A DNA stretch of 64,000 nucleotides from an uncultured Allomuricauda sp. (GCF_947499585.1 NZ_CANMOO010000001.1:1488001-1552000), one strand, 5' to 3'; shown: positions 1 to 10,134, counted from the stretch's first letter. Program-made: numbers and translations. The notes: generated by a model not told the origin, from the sequence alone.

Positions 1-47
1 TGAAAATTCGGTAGTCAAAAAGCTAACTAGAAACTTATAGTTATAGT

Positions 48-1226
48 TTGAATAAAATAATATTAAATACTGGTGTACAGGATTTTATAAATAAAAATTG
101 GAGTACTGACATCGTGTCAGTTTTATTAAAAAAACAATTTTTTGAAGGAGTTTCTCAAAAAGAGCTGGTTCAGCAGCTAGAAGCTAAAAAAAGGTGCAAA
201 GACAAACTCCCCTCTTGGTTCAATGCCCCCAACATTTACTACCCAAATAAACTGAATGTTGAGCAAACCAGTTCAGAACAAACAGCTCGCCACAAATCCA
301 AACTTATCAGCGGAAAAACACTCTTGGATTTAACCGGTGGATTTGGTGTTGACTCTTACTTTTTTTCAAAACAATTGGATACGGTTTTTCATTGTGAAAT
401 CAATTCAGAATTAAGTGAAATTGCAAAACATAATTTTGAAATACTTGGTCAAAAAAATATCATCTGTGTTCCTGAAGATGGGCTTCAATTCTTAAAAAAA
501 ACTGATGAAAAATTTGATTGGATTTTCATTGACCCATCAAGAAGAAATGATAACAAAGAAAAAGTTTTTTTACTGAAAGATTGTGTGCCTAATCTTCCAA
601 AAAATCTTCCCTCTCTTTTTGAGAATACTAAAAATGTTTTAGTCAAAACCTCCCCCCTATTAGATATTTCTCAAAGCATTAAAGAACTGGATTTTGTAAA
701 AGAGATCCATATTGTTGCAATCAACAATGAGGTAAAAGAGTTGCTTTATATTTTGGAACACGGTTTTAAGGAAGATATTTCAATAAATGCTATAAACCTC
801 ACCCAAAATCAAGAAGTGCTTTTTAGTTTTAGTTTACTGGAAGAACCTTCTGCGGTTGTTAAATATGATAATCCTGGAAAATACTTGTATGAACCCAATT
901 CCGCTATTTTAAAATCAGGTGGATTTAAATCTGTAGCGAAAGCCTATGACGTGAAAAAACTACACCAACACTCACATTTGTACACTTCTGAAACCTTGGT
1001 AGATTTTCCGGGAAGAACCTTTGAAATAGTTAGCGTTCATCCTTATGCCAAAAACACTCTCAAGAATCTAAAGCTTACCAAAGCGAATATCACCACCAGA
1101 AATTTTCCAATATCAGTAGCAGAATTGCGCAAAAAACATAAGATTAAAGATGGCGCGGATGTTTATTTGTTTTTTACCACGAACCTGAACAGTGAACTTG
1201 TGGTTCTCATGTGTAAAAAACCTTAG
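48..1226 (+). CDS. THUMP-like class I SAM-dependent methyltransferase
   Basis: 392 aa, starting at TTG (position 48); this start keeps the N-terminal helix that members of the family carry, and no ATG offers a better one. A SAM-binding motif I (LLDLTGGFGVD, about residues 91-101) is followed by a CEINSE acidic loop and a FIDPSRR motif near residue 160. The C-terminal half resembles the THUMP-like domain of a Bacteroidota family annotated as RNA methyltransferase-like. The substrate cannot be read from the sequence. Its stop overlaps the stop of the convergent dipeptidase gene by 4 nt. Family assignment is fairly sure, role unknown. Confidence 0.8.
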   Translation: MNKIILNTGVQDFINKNWSTDIVSVLLKKQFFEGVSQKELVQQLEAKKRCKDKLPSWFNAPNIYYPNKLNVEQTSSEQTARHKSKLISGKTLLDLTGGFGVDSYFFSKQLDTVFHCEINSELSEIAKHNFEILGQKNIICVPEDGLQFLKKTDEKFDWIFIDPSRRNDNKEKVFLLKDCVPNLPKNLPSLFENTKNVLVKTSPLLDISQSIKELDFVKEIHIVAINNEVKELLYILEHGFKEDISINAINLTQNQEVLFSFSLLEEPSAVVKYDNPGKYLYEPNSAILKSGGFKSVAKAYDVKKLHQHSHLYTSETLVDFPGRTFEIVSVHPYAKNTLKNLKLTKANITTRNFPISVAELRKKHKIKDGADVYLFFTTNLNSELVVLMCKKP

Positions 1227-1945
1227 TCTTTACATTCCCACTTAAAATTGGCAACCTTATCATTGGAGCCAGCTGAAAGGTTGTAGTGCCACCATTCTGT
1301 TCGGATGGACCAAAATCCATGTTTTTCCATGGTCTCTTTTAAGAGTTTTCTGTTTCCAAGTATTTCTTCTGGTAAATTTGTGTTGTCGTGGTATGCTCTT
1401 TTTCCAAAAAAATCGAAATCAGTTCCCATATCCAATTCATTACCTTCTAAATCAACCAGAGTAATATCCACTGCTCCTCCTTTATTATGGATGGAACCTT
1501 TTACTGGATTTGCCACATATTGCGGATTTGGGACAATCTCCCACATCTTATATTGAACCGAATTTGGTCGGTAGCAATCAAAGAATTTTATTTTTACTCC
1601 ATTTTTTATAAAATCCCTATTCGCTTCAATCAATGCTTTAGCTGTCTTAACTCTAGTATAGCACTCTGCACAATCGTATACTTTTGCTTTTAGGAAGTTA
1701 TTTTCAGTTGCATAACGCATATCATAGGCAAAATCCTCGTTAAAATCCGCCAATCTTATAAAAGTGGTATCTGCCATACCTTCAAAAGATTTCAATACCT
1801 TTTCTTGAATTTGATTTGCTAGTGAATCTATTATGTTTACGGTATCACGTTCTGAGCTTGGTAAAATAACACTGACTGAGATATTGCCATTTCGCTTGCA
1901 ACTAAGAATACCAACAATTAAAAAACATAAAAACAGCTTTCTCAT
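1223..1945 (-). CDS. VanX-type D-alanyl-D-alanine dipeptidase lipoprotein (peptidase M15D)
   Basis: 240 aa zinc peptidase expected to cleave D-Ala-D-Ala released from peptidoglycan. The signature SIHNKGGAVD (His153, Asp160) and the EWWH motif (Glu217, His220) supply the VanX-type zinc ligands and catalytic base; YRP at 125-127 carries the conserved Arg. A lipobox ending in Cys16 (VGILSC) predicts a lipoprotein in the periplasm, so a wall-recycling role is more likely than vancomycin resistance, and no vanH or vanA neighbour is present. Its ATG shares one base with the stop of the upstream esterase gene, so the two are translationally coupled. Confidence 0.88.
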   Translation of the reverse strand: MRKLFLCFLIVGILSCKRNGNISVSVILPSSERDTVNIIDSLANQIQEKVLKSFEGMADTTFIRLADFNEDFAYDMRYATENNFLKAKVYDCAECYTRVKTAKALIEANRDFIKNGVKIKFFDCYRPNSVQYKMWEIVPNPQYVANPVKGSIHNKGGAVDITLVDLEGNELDMGTDFDFFGKRAYHDNTNLPEEILGNRKLLKETMEKHGFWSIRTEWWHYNLSAGSNDKVANFKWECKD

Positions 1946-2676
1946 TAATCTCTTTTTTGTTCAGCCAACCATTCATACAACTCTTCTGTAGTGTAGGCCT
2001 TACTCCATGAATTATGCCCTACATCTTTATACCTAGTGTACCTCACATCATAATTCATTTCTTTGAGCTTGGCTACCATTTTATCCGATTCCTCTACAGA
2101 AATCACCTCATCTCTGTCTCCGTGAAATACCCATATAGGCATTTTCTTATTTATCCAATGGGCATAAGGCAAAGGAGCCATTCCGCATACCACGGCCAGT
2201 GCTGCGAACTTTTTAGGGTATTGTGTAGCCAATTCCCAAGACGCACTTCCTCCCCTACTTAAGCCGCTTAGGTAAATTCGTTTTTTATCAACGTTGTTGG
2301 TTTCTACAATAGAATCTAGCAGTTTCATAATTGCCTCTGTATTCCACCACTTTCTCCTGTAAGGATTTTGGGGCGCTAGTACTAAAAAGGGGAACTGTTT
2401 CCCTTCAACCAAAAGTTTTGGGGGGCCATTTTTTTTAATTTCTTCGAGCTCCGCGCCCGACTCGCCTCCTCCATGCAAGAAAAGCAACAACCCAAAACCT
2501 TCCTCATCATTAGGTTCATAACCTTCAGGATAGTATAAATAATACTTTAAGTTTTCAGTTGTCACCGTTTGCAACTCATCCTCTATAAGTTGGGATTGTG
2601 CCGAACAGCCTTCTAGCAGAAATAGGCTGCTCAAAAAAAGTGTTTTAAATAAAAGTTGGGGCTTTATCATGCCCAA
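1945..2676 (-). CDS. alpha/beta-hydrolase lipoprotein (PHB-depolymerase/esterase-like)
   Basis: 243 aa. The signal peptide ends with a lipobox (LLEGC, Cys24). The oxyanion HGGG appears at about 69-72, the nucleophile elbow GLSRGG puts Ser at 140, and the acid (HGDRDE, about 187-189) and His221 (GHNSW) complete the triad. This is the layout of the dienelactone hydrolase/PHB depolymerase type of exported esterase. The substrate is unknown; carbohydrate acetyl or feruloyl esters are possible. It starts 2 nt from the nucleotidase stop and overlaps the dipeptidase start, so 3200-1223 looks like one operon. Confidence 0.8.
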   Translation of the reverse strand: MGMIKPQLLFKTLFLSSLFLLEGCSAQSQLIEDELQTVTTENLKYYLYYPEGYEPNDEEGFGLLLFLHGGGESGAELEEIKKNGPPKLLVEGKQFPFLVLAPQNPYRRKWWNTEAIMKLLDSIVETNNVDKKRIYLSGLSRGGSASWELATQYPKKFAALAVVCGMAPLPYAHWINKKMPIWVFHGDRDEVISVEESDKMVAKLKEMNYDVRYTRYKDVGHNSWSKAYTTEELYEWLAEQKRD

Positions 2677-2678
2677 AG

Positions 2679-3200
2679 TTACAAAAGTTTATCTGCGACT
2701 TCTTTCCAAGAATTTGCACGATCAAAACCTACGGTGTTAACGTTATGGGGAGAGGTAAACAGCATAGTTTTTCCATTAAAACTCCTCAAGTTATAGCTAC
2801 GATCATCAATAAGTATATCTCCCTTTAAAATATGCTTATCTCCGCATAGTATTCTTTTTTGCCAAGGGATAAAGGGAAAAAACTCATCCAGCCAATCAGA
2901 CTTTTCCCTGAGCGAGTTTGGAAATTGGGTGGCAGCTGAGGCGATATAAACTTCATGTTTTTTGCTTAGTTCCGCCATTACTTCTTGACTGTCTGGAATG
3001 ACTTTAAGGTCTTGAAAAAAACCTATTTGCCATGCATGATTTTTAATACTTTTCTGATGTGCTTCTGGTACACATTGCCATGCCTCTTTACCGAGGCATT
3101 CTTCTATTCTAAGTGCTGCGTTGAACTCTTTGTTATACAATTCTATATGTGCTCCATACGTATCAGCAAGCACTTCGTCCATATCTACAAATAAGGTCAT
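2679..3200 (-). CDS. HAD-family 5'(3')-deoxyribonucleotidase (NT5C-like)
   Basis: 173 aa cytosolic HAD phosphatase. Motif I is FVDMDEVLAD (nucleophile Asp6, acid Asp8), motif II is the IASAAT segment near residue 90, and the IDDR motif near 132 supplies magnesium-binding acidic residues. Size and the DMDEVLAD form match the NT5C-type deoxyribonucleotidases that dephosphorylate dNMPs. First gene of the three-gene run ending with the dipeptidase. The exact nucleotide preference is inferred from family only. Confidence 0.78.
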   Translation of the reverse strand: MTLFVDMDEVLADTYGAHIELYNKEFNAALRIEECLGKEAWQCVPEAHQKSIKNHAWQIGFFQDLKVIPDSQEVMAELSKKHEVYIASAATQFPNSLREKSDWLDEFFPFIPWQKRILCGDKHILKGDILIDDRSYNLRSFNGKTMLFTSPHNVNTVGFDRANSWKEVADKLL

Positions 3201-3311
3201 TTAAAAAATTTTAAGTTCCGAAGGAATGAAAAATGAATGTATTTACAAACTGTAAAAGGAAAAGATAATTGTAAGTTAATCTTTAATCATAACGAAATGG
3301 GGGCCTGTCTT

Positions 3312-4349
3312 TTAATAAGACGATGAATTTCCCAGAATCTTTTTTGTTGAATCTCGTTCTATTAAACTGGTTTTTACAAGTTTTGTGGTGTAGGGCATAT
3401 CTCCTTCTTTCTCAATACGATCAATAAGTATATTTGCCGCTTGTTCACCTATATACTGACCATGTTGACTTACCATGGTCAAGGCTGGTGAAACATACTT
3501 TGAGAGACGTCCATTGGTAAATCCGACAATAGATATTTCTTTAGGTACTTCAATTTCTTTCGATTTTAAGATATTAAGGGTATCTACCGCGGTAATTTCA
3601 TCCAAGGCTATAATGGCATCAATTTCTTTATTATCCAATAGCAAGGATATCAACAATTGTAAATCGTCATTTTTTCTTACCTCAACAATAAGTCTTTCAT
3701 CATATTCTACACCATTTTCCTTGAGTGCTTTCTTGTAACCATCAACTCTCAATTTTCCAACACTGGAATTATATATAGCAGAAACTATTGCAATTCTTTT
3801 ACATCCCGTTTTTAACAAATGCTTAGTTGTCTTGTAACCTGCTTCAAAATCATCAACAACGACCTTGTCGCAATCTACCTCTTCTGAAACTCTATCAAAC
3901 ATCACTAAAGGAATTTGATTCTCAATCAAATTTTGAAGGTGTTCGACATTTCCTTTGGCCTGTGTTTCTTCAGATAAAGATAGAATAAGGCCTTCTACTG
4001 TTCCTGTACTCAACAACTCTACTGTCTTTAGTTCTTTCAAGTAAGATTCATCCGAAATACAACTTATAATGCTGTAGCCTCTAGAATTTGCCGTCTTTTC
4101 AATTCCGTAAAAAACTTGTGTGAAAAAATAATTAAGAATATTGGGCACTATTACCCCAATGGTCTTTGTGCTTTTTTTTAGCAAACTAAGGGCAACATGA
4201 TTTGGCCTGTAATGGTGTTCTTTGGCATATTTCTGAATTTTTTCCTTTAGCTCCTTACTGATTTCATGACTGTCATTGACAGCTTTTGAAACCGTAGAAA
4301 TGGATACTCCAAAATTGGCTGCAATATCTTTTAAAGCTATCTTTTTCAT
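3312..4349 (-). CDS. LacI-family transcriptional regulator, probable xylose-responsive regulator
   Basis: 345 aa. Residues 1-50 form the LacI HTH and hinge helix (ALKDIAANFGVSISTVSKAVN), followed by a periplasmic-binding-protein-like sensor domain beginning at KTIGVIVP (about 61). It is the last gene of the xylB-xylA-symporter-GH26 operon, starting 2 nt from the GH26 stop, which suggests that it senses xylose or a xylan oligosaccharide and controls its own operon. A GC-centred dyad at 10094-10134 upstream of xylB is a possible operator. The ligand is inferred from context only. Confidence 0.85.
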   Translation of the reverse strand: MKKIALKDIAANFGVSISTVSKAVNDSHEISKELKEKIQKYAKEHHYRPNHVALSLLKKSTKTIGVIVPNILNYFFTQVFYGIEKTANSRGYSIISCISDESYLKELKTVELLSTGTVEGLILSLSEETQAKGNVEHLQNLIENQIPLVMFDRVSEEVDCDKVVVDDFEAGYKTTKHLLKTGCKRIAIVSAIYNSSVGKLRVDGYKKALKENGVEYDERLIVEVRKNDDLQLLISLLLDNKEIDAIIALDEITAVDTLNILKSKEIEVPKEISIVGFTNGRLSKYVSPALTMVSQHGQYIGEQAANILIDRIEKEGDMPYTTKLVKTSLIERDSTKKILGNSSSY

Positions 4350-4351
4350 AA

Positions 4352-5482
4352 TTATTTATTGTTATACAATTTATCGTATAACTCTTCTGAAGACAGAATA
4401 AAAGGTGCTTTTGAGGTTCGTTCTTTCCATTGTTTGCTAATGGTATCACTTAAATGCAAGCGAGCATCAATCTTTTTAAAGGTCGGGTTTTGGAGCCACA
4501 TGGGGTGGGAATCCCAATGGCAATTGATATAATGCACAGCTTTTACTACATCTAAATTAGTATTAATAGTATTGAAAAAAGGTAAAAACCACTCATCCCA
4601 TGCCATTTGAGCCTGTCTAGGGTTTGACAATTGCATTTCTTTAGTGATTCCTTGGTTTTCTTTTGGATCCCAGACTAAATCAGAAGATGTTGGTGTAGCT
4701 TCGGCTATAAATACTGGCTTCCCTTTAGATCTTGCAAATTCAATCATTTTTTGCTTTTTCCATCCATTGAAAAAAGAGAATCCCAACCAATCTATGTAAT
4801 CATCACCAGGGTACCATTTTTCCAAATGTTTCTGGTCTGGCGCCATGGTCCCGGCGGATTGCCATACATATGCAGTATTGTTAACTCCTCTTGCTCTTAA
4901 TTTGTCAACAATATGCTTGTAAGCCGCAATGGTTGACTTTCTATCATAATGGTTCCAAGGGCCGTCAAATTCGTAAGCGATACGCAAGAATACTGGTCTA
5001 TTCCCTAAAGAAATTAAAAAATCTCCAAGTTTATCAATATACTTATCATGGGTGCCGTCCGCTACCCTTTTTTCATGGTTCACAAATTGCAGACCAATGG
5101 CTAAAGCCATATTGGAATAATCAGGGTCATTATGCTGTAACATGGCATTATAGTCATTATCCCCCCAATCATGCGTTTCCCAAAGTCCATCCAATCCACG
5201 TTGTCTTCGGTAAAAAGAATATTCTCCTGGGTTTATATTTGTGTAAGTAGTCCAACCTGCAGGTTTATCAAAATGGTCCAAATATCCATCATTATATTTC
5301 TCTAGCCCCCCAACAGCCTCCAGTTCTTGACCAACAAATAGTAGAACTCCTTCTTTTGGTTCAAATTTGGCCAACTTACGTTTTCCGTTTTCCGCTGGAG
5401 TCGCAGATATTTCTTGTTGTTTGATGGGCTTGCAGGTGACCATCAGAAAAAGAACCAAAATGGATATAAGTGTATTTTTCAT
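4352..5482 (-). CDS. GH26-like glycoside hydrolase lipoprotein, possible beta-1,3-xylanase
   Basis: 376 aa. The signal peptide ends in a lipobox-like MVTC (Cys17), so the enzyme is probably surface or periplasmic. The opening VLLFVGQELEAVGG and the GWTTYTNIN segment resemble bacterial GH26 beta-1,3-xylanases. The clan-A acid/base fits Glu171 in RIAYEFDGPW and the nucleophile fits Glu261 in PVFIAEATP. It sits between the xylose symporter and the LacI gene with gaps of 7 and 2 nt, so xylose-containing glycans (red or green algal xylan) are the likely substrate. GH26 beta-mannanase is the main alternative. Family confidence is moderate and substrate is inferred. Confidence 0.65.
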   Translation of the reverse strand: MKNTLISILVLFLMVTCKPIKQQEISATPAENGKRKLAKFEPKEGVLLFVGQELEAVGGLEKYNDGYLDHFDKPAGWTTYTNINPGEYSFYRRQRGLDGLWETHDWGDNDYNAMLQHNDPDYSNMALAIGLQFVNHEKRVADGTHDKYIDKLGDFLISLGNRPVFLRIAYEFDGPWNHYDRKSTIAAYKHIVDKLRARGVNNTAYVWQSAGTMAPDQKHLEKWYPGDDYIDWLGFSFFNGWKKQKMIEFARSKGKPVFIAEATPTSSDLVWDPKENQGITKEMQLSNPRQAQMAWDEWFLPFFNTINTNLDVVKAVHYINCHWDSHPMWLQNPTFKKIDARLHLSDTISKQWKERTSKAPFILSSEELYDKLYNNK

Positions 5483-5489
5483 AATTATG

Positions 5490-7106
5490 TTACCCAGTAA
5501 AGTACGATAAAACTGCGATGACCACTATAATCAGGAATACTGAAAGTATAATATCAATAGTTGATATGCTTTCTTTGTTCAATTGTTTGTCTTGGGCGCT
5601 TAACGTGCCAAAAGAAAGCCCTTTAATAAGCGAGTAATCCGGTGGATTGGTAGCAAGACTAACACTGATACAGATAACAACCGAAAGGATAAACATAAAG
5701 ATGGCCATATGCGCAAAATTGATGGTTGCAAAAGTTAAAAGGGCACCTGATAAATCAGTTTGGTATATTTCTGCTAAAATCCTTAGTGCAGCCATCAATA
5801 ATCCTGAGAACAGGGTTACAATAGCAGCTTTTGAATTTACCCTCTTCCATATCACTCCCAACAAGAAAACTGCTGTTATGGGAGGAGCTATATACGATTG
5901 AACACTCTGTAAATATTGGTACAATACCCCGCCCCCTATTTTTTCCATGATTGGAATCCAAATAATACCAAGAACCACCACAATAGAGGTTGCAATTTTA
6001 CCAACATTCAAAAGCTTTTTCTCCTCGGTTAACGGTTTTAATTTTTTATAGATATCTATAGTGAAAATTGTAGAACAAGAGTTAAAAACCGATGCTAATG
6101 AACTCATTAAGGCAGCCATTAACCCTCCAGCAACCAATCCTTTTAAGCCAACAGGTAAAAGTGTTTTTACCAATACCGGGAATACTTCATCACTTTTCTC
6201 ATAGGTAAGTACTCCTTGCTTGGCGAGGGCAAAAGCTATGATACCTGGTATTAAAAAGATGAAAATGGGCAGTAGTTTCAAATAGGCACCAAAAATGGCA
6301 CCACGCCTACCGATTTTAATATTATTCGCCGCTAAGGTTCTTTGAACTATATATTGATCAGTACACCAATACCAAACCCCCACAATTGTTCCTCCTATGA
6401 GCATCCCTGTCCATGGAAAATCTGGATCCGATATTGGGCGCCACATATTAAAATGTTCACTACCGGCAACAAGTCGGAGTTCTTCCCAACCTCCTACTTT
6501 CTCCAACCCTAGGTAGGTTATAATCAAAGAGCCAGCAATCAGAATTATTGTTTGTAATGTTTCGGTATAAATAACTGCTTTCATTCCTCCAATAACAGTA
6601 TACGCTCCTGTAAAAATGACAATACCTATTGCTCCATACCAAAAAGGGATTCCCAGTAACTCAGAAACCACAATTCCACCTGCATAAATGGTTACGGAAA
6701 CCTTGGTGATGACATAACCCACCAATGAGAACACTGAAAGAAACCATCTAGATCGGCTATCAAAACGTTTCTCTAAAAATTCGGGCATAGTAAAGGCCTT
6801 ACTTCTAAAATAGAAAGGAAGGAACAACCAACCCAAAAGCAATACAATCCAAGCATGCAGCTCGTAATGTGCCATTGGCATGCCAGATTCCGCACCCGTA
6901 CCTGCAAGTCCTACAACATGTTCAGAGCCAATATTAGAAGCAAAAATAGAAGCGCCAATGACAAACCAGCCAACATTTCTTCCGGCTAAAAAATAATCTT
7001 CCGTATTCTTGTTTTTTTGAAGTACCACCCAGACCGCTACCCCAATGAGGGCTGCAAGATATGCTCCCAAAACCCACCAATCAGCTGTTTCTAATATTGA
7101 TTCCAT
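5490..7106 (-). CDS. SSS-family sodium/sugar symporter, probable xylose transporter
   Basis: 538 aa inner-membrane protein with about 14 hydrophobic segments. The N-terminal DYFLAGRNVGWFVIGASIFASNIGSEH block is typical of the SGLT/vSGLT branch of the sodium:solute symporter family. The position between xylA and the GH26 lipoprotein, 9 nt after xylA, points to D-xylose uptake. No binding-site assignment was attempted. Confidence 0.88.
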   Translation of the reverse strand: MESILETADWWVLGAYLAALIGVAVWVVLQKNKNTEDYFLAGRNVGWFVIGASIFASNIGSEHVVGLAGTGAESGMPMAHYELHAWIVLLLGWLFLPFYFRSKAFTMPEFLEKRFDSRSRWFLSVFSLVGYVITKVSVTIYAGGIVVSELLGIPFWYGAIGIVIFTGAYTVIGGMKAVIYTETLQTIILIAGSLIITYLGLEKVGGWEELRLVAGSEHFNMWRPISDPDFPWTGMLIGGTIVGVWYWCTDQYIVQRTLAANNIKIGRRGAIFGAYLKLLPIFIFLIPGIIAFALAKQGVLTYEKSDEVFPVLVKTLLPVGLKGLVAGGLMAALMSSLASVFNSCSTIFTIDIYKKLKPLTEEKKLLNVGKIATSIVVVLGIIWIPIMEKIGGGVLYQYLQSVQSYIAPPITAVFLLGVIWKRVNSKAAIVTLFSGLLMAALRILAEIYQTDLSGALLTFATINFAHMAIFMFILSVVICISVSLATNPPDYSLIKGLSFGTLSAQDKQLNKESISTIDIILSVFLIIVVIAVLSYFTG

Positions 7107-7115
7107 GTTTAAGGT

Positions 7116-8441
7116 TTACGAATATTGATTTAATATGTTTTCAAACAACTCTTGTTTTCCACTGATTTGTTCTGGTTCACCATTTTTACCTGCATAATCA
7201 TACAAATCCATGAGTGATAATTTTCCCTGAGCAAATTCTGAACCTTTTCCCTTTGCAAACGAGGAATATCTATTATCTAACAAAGACTGATAAGGTGAAT
7301 TTTCCAATACGGCATTCGCAATTAAAAGTGCTCTTGCAAATGTATCTGCGCCGCCAATATGTGCATGAAAAATGTCTTCTAAATCTGTTGAATTTCGTCT
7401 TGTCTTAGCATCAAAATTTACACCACCTCCTTGCAGCCCTCCAGATTTCAGAAAAACAAGCATGGCTTCAGCAGTTTCCATAACATTATTCGGGAATTGA
7501 TCCGTGTCCCAACCATTTTGATAATCCCCTCTATTAGCATCAATACTTCCGAGCATACCTGCATTAGCTGCTACCTGAAGTTCATGCTGGAAAGTATGTT
7601 GTGCAAGGGTGGCATGATTTACCTCAATGTTTAGTTTGAAATCATTTTCGAGCCCATACGCTCTAAGCGAGTTAATTGAAGTCGCAGCATCAAAATCATA
7701 TTGATGTTTAGTGGGTTCCATAGGTTTAGGTTCTATAAAAAAGACTCCTTTAAAACCTTGACTTCTTGCATAGTCCTTTGCCATGTTCAAGAAACGTCCA
7801 ATATTGTCTTGCTCCAATTTCATGTCGGTGTTCAAGAGAGACATATAGCCTTCGCGTCCTCCCCAGAACACATAATTTTCCCCTCCTAGGGCAATTGTGG
7901 CATCCAAAGCAATCTTAATCTGCGCTCCTGCTCTTGCCACTACATCAAAATTTGGATTGGAAGCCGCACCGTTCATATACCTAGGATTAGAAAAGCAATT
8001 AGCAGTTCCCCAGAGTAATTTAACTCCCGAAGCTTCCTGTTTTTGTTTGAGGTATTCCACGGTTTTTTGAACCCTCTTTTCAGATTCTGCAAGTGTAGCT
8101 CCTTCATCTACAAGGTCATGATCATGGAAACAATAATAATCAAAACCCATTTTCGTAATAAACTCAAAAGCGGCATCAGCCTTATCTTCTGCAGCTTTTA
8201 TAGGGTCAGAAGCTGTTGACCAAGGAAAAACCTTAGTTCCAGGACCAAAAGGATCTCCGCCAGTACCGCATAAGGTGTGCCAATACGCTACCGCAAATTT
8301 GAAATGCTCACGCATGGTCTTACCAGCTACAACTTGGTCTGGATTATAAAACTTAAATGCCATAGGATTATCAGAGTTCTTGCCCTCATATTTTATTTCT
8401 CCTATCCCTTTGAAAAATTCTTTATCTCCTAAAAGTGCCAT
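7116..8441 (-). CDS. xylA: D-xylose isomerase
   Basis: 441 aa, the usual length of class II xylose isomerases. It converts D-xylose to D-xylulose in the cytosol. The catalytic pair is His106/Asp109 in CFHDHD; metal-site segments [32 protein letters not shown] and DANRGD are all present. The gap to xylB is 8 nt and to the symporter 9 nt, so the genes are almost certainly cotranscribed. Confidence 0.97.
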   Translation of the reverse strand: MALLGDKEFFKGIGEIKYEGKNSDNPMAFKFYNPDQVVAGKTMREHFKFAVAYWHTLCGTGGDPFGPGTKVFPWSTASDPIKAAEDKADAAFEFITKMGFDYYCFHDHDLVDEGATLAESEKRVQKTVEYLKQKQEASGVKLLWGTANCFSNPRYMNGAASNPNFDVVARAGAQIKIALDATIALGGENYVFWGGREGYMSLLNTDMKLEQDNIGRFLNMAKDYARSQGFKGVFFIEPKPMEPTKHQYDFDAATSINSLRAYGLENDFKLNIEVNHATLAQHTFQHELQVAANAGMLGSIDANRGDYQNGWDTDQFPNNVMETAEAMLVFLKSGGLQGGGVNFDAKTRRNSTDLEDIFHAHIGGADTFARALLIANAVLENSPYQSLLDNRYSSFAKGKGSEFAQGKLSLMDLYDYAGKNGEPEQISGKQELFENILNQYS

Positions 8442-8449
8442 TCTAAATA

Positions 8450-9931
8450 CTATTTGTTTATTATTAATCCGAGTTCTTTTTTCCAGTCATTATATGCCTT
8501 CTGGTATTGTTCTCTATCCTTAAAAGGCATATAGGTCATTACATGGTCGTTTTTCATGAAAGATGAAAAAGTATCATATCCATTTGATGCTATTGTACAT
8601 GCTCTAGCCGCTCCAACCGCGCCAGTGGTATTATATATTTCAATTTCTTGTTGAATTAGGGTAGCAATGGTATTTGCAAATATTTCAGAACGGAACAGAT
8701 TATCATTTCCAGCCCTGATTACTTTAGCTTCAATACCATCAGATTTCATAAGCTCAATACCATAGACAAATGAGAAGGCTATGCCCTCCAATGCCGACCT
8801 ACATATATGTGCTTTTGAATGTCTATTTAGATTAAGGTTGACAATTCTGGTTCCAATGTCTTGGTTTAAGAGCATTCGTTCGGCTCCGTTACCAAATGGA
8901 ATAAGACAAACACCATCAGAGCCAATTTCAATTTCAGAAGCCAACGTATTCATTTCTTCATAAGAAGTCACTGCCAAGTTATTTAATAACCATCTATACT
9001 GAATTCCTGCGCCGTTGATACAAAGTAGTTTACCAATATTCTTTGCAATGTTTTTTTGATAGTTGACATGCGCAAAGTTGTTCACGCGAGAACTCTCTTT
9101 GACTGAAAGGTTATTGGTTATGGCATATACTACTCCAGATGTGCCTCCTGTTGCTGCCACTTCACCCGGATGGAACACATTTAATGAAAGGGCATTGTTG
9201 GGTTGGTCTCCTGCTCTATACAAAATCGGGGTCCCTTCTAACAATCCGCTTTCTTCAGCACCTTTTGCCGAAACTCTTCCTTGATTGCCAAAAGTATCAA
9301 CAACCTCTGGAACTAAACTCTGTGGTATTTGAAAGTGATTTAATATATCTTCTGAAATAGCATCCTTTTTAAAATCCCAAAAAATACCTTCTGATAATCC
9401 TGAGATAGTCGTGTTCATGGCATTAGAAAAGCGATAAGCAAGGTAATCGCCGGGTAACATGAATTTGGATACTTGTTTAAAAATTTCCGGTTCATGTTCT
9501 TTTACCCAACCCAATTTTGATGCAGTAAAATTGGATGGGGAATTTAACAAATGTTCATCACATGCAAGCTCTCCTATTTCTTGATAGGCCTTATTGCCAA
9601 TTTCCACTGCTCGACTATCACACCAAATTATGGATTTACGCAAAGGCTCCCCGTTTTCATCAACAATGACCAAACCATGCATTTGATAAGCAATGCCTAT
9701 TCCAATAATATCCTTTTTTGAAATATTATGCGTCTTTTTAATTTTTTTGATTCCCTTACAGACAAAGTCCCACCAATCTTCTGGTTTTTGTTCGGCCCAT
9801 CCTTTTTGGAGAGCATACATGGACATTTCCTCTTCAGGCTCTTGAACGACTCCTATGTTCTTTCCGCTATTGCGTTCCACCAAAGCTACCTTAACTGATG
9901 AGCTGCCTAAATCTATTCCTAAATAATACAT
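8450..9931 (-). CDS. xylB: xylulokinase
   Basis: 493 aa FGGY-family kinase phosphorylating D-xylulose to xylulose-5-phosphate for the pentose phosphate pathway. The N-terminal [17 protein letters not shown]-binding loop, the MHG signature at 84-86 and the catalytic Asp242 in AGDQPNNAL are visible. First gene of the xylose operon. A TAAATTTG box (minus strand, 9964-9957) lies about 25 nt before the ATG and probably gives the operon promoter. Confidence 0.94.
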   Translation of the reverse strand: MYYLGIDLGSSSVKVALVERNSGKNIGVVQEPEEEMSMYALQKGWAEQKPEDWWDFVCKGIKKIKKTHNISKKDIIGIGIAYQMHGLVIVDENGEPLRKSIIWCDSRAVEIGNKAYQEIGELACDEHLLNSPSNFTASKLGWVKEHEPEIFKQVSKFMLPGDYLAYRFSNAMNTTISGLSEGIFWDFKKDAISEDILNHFQIPQSLVPEVVDTFGNQGRVSAKGAEESGLLEGTPILYRAGDQPNNALSLNVFHPGEVAATGGTSGVVYAITNNLSVKESSRVNNFAHVNYQKNIAKNIGKLLCINGAGIQYRWLLNNLAVTSYEEMNTLASEIEIGSDGVCLIPFGNGAERMLLNQDIGTRIVNLNLNRHSKAHICRSALEGIAFSFVYGIELMKSDGIEAKVIRAGNDNLFRSEIFANTIATLIQQEIEIYNTTGAVGAARACTIASNGYDTFSSFMKNDHVMTYMPFKDREQYQKAYNDWKKELGLIINK

Positions 9932-9956
9932 GGATTCCGAAATTATTGGACTTACT

Positions 9957-9964
9957 CAAATTTA
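9957..9964 (-). promoter_or_regulatory. putative -7 box of the xyl operon (TAAATTTG)
   Basis: On the minus strand this octamer fits the Bacteroidota consensus TAnnTTTG exactly and would start transcription near position 9950, leaving a leader of about 19 nt before xylB. No clear TTTG -33 element is seen at the usual distance, only a T-run. Inference from motif and position. Confidence 0.45.
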
Positions 9965-10093
9965 AAGAATGCATGTTCTAAAAAGAGTATTGAGATATTA
10001 ATATTATAACAAGAGGATAGGACATGTAATTCATTCGCTATGCAAAATTCTTTATAATAATCTAATAATCAATTAATTATAAATATTTCTGAA

Positions 10094-10134
10094 TTACGAA
10101 AAGGTTCCGAAAAGGTTTTCGTTATTTTTCGTAA
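10094..10134. promoter_or_regulatory. nested dyad upstream of xylB, candidate LacI-type operator
   Basis: Two inverted repeats share nearly the same centre. The outer pair is TTACGAAAA (10094-10102) and TTTTCGTAA (10126-10134). The inner pair is CGAAAA (10108-10113) and TTTTCG (10116-10121), separated by GG. It lies about 160-200 nt upstream of xylB, farther than a simple repressor site, so looping, activation or another role is possible. No second copy was noticed in the window. Confidence 0.4.

Noticed and set aside
1223..1945. VanX-type gene as a vancomycin-resistance determinant
   Set aside because: No vanH, vanA or vanRS neighbours, and it has a lipoprotein signal; a periplasmic recycling peptidase is more likely in a Gram-negative cell.
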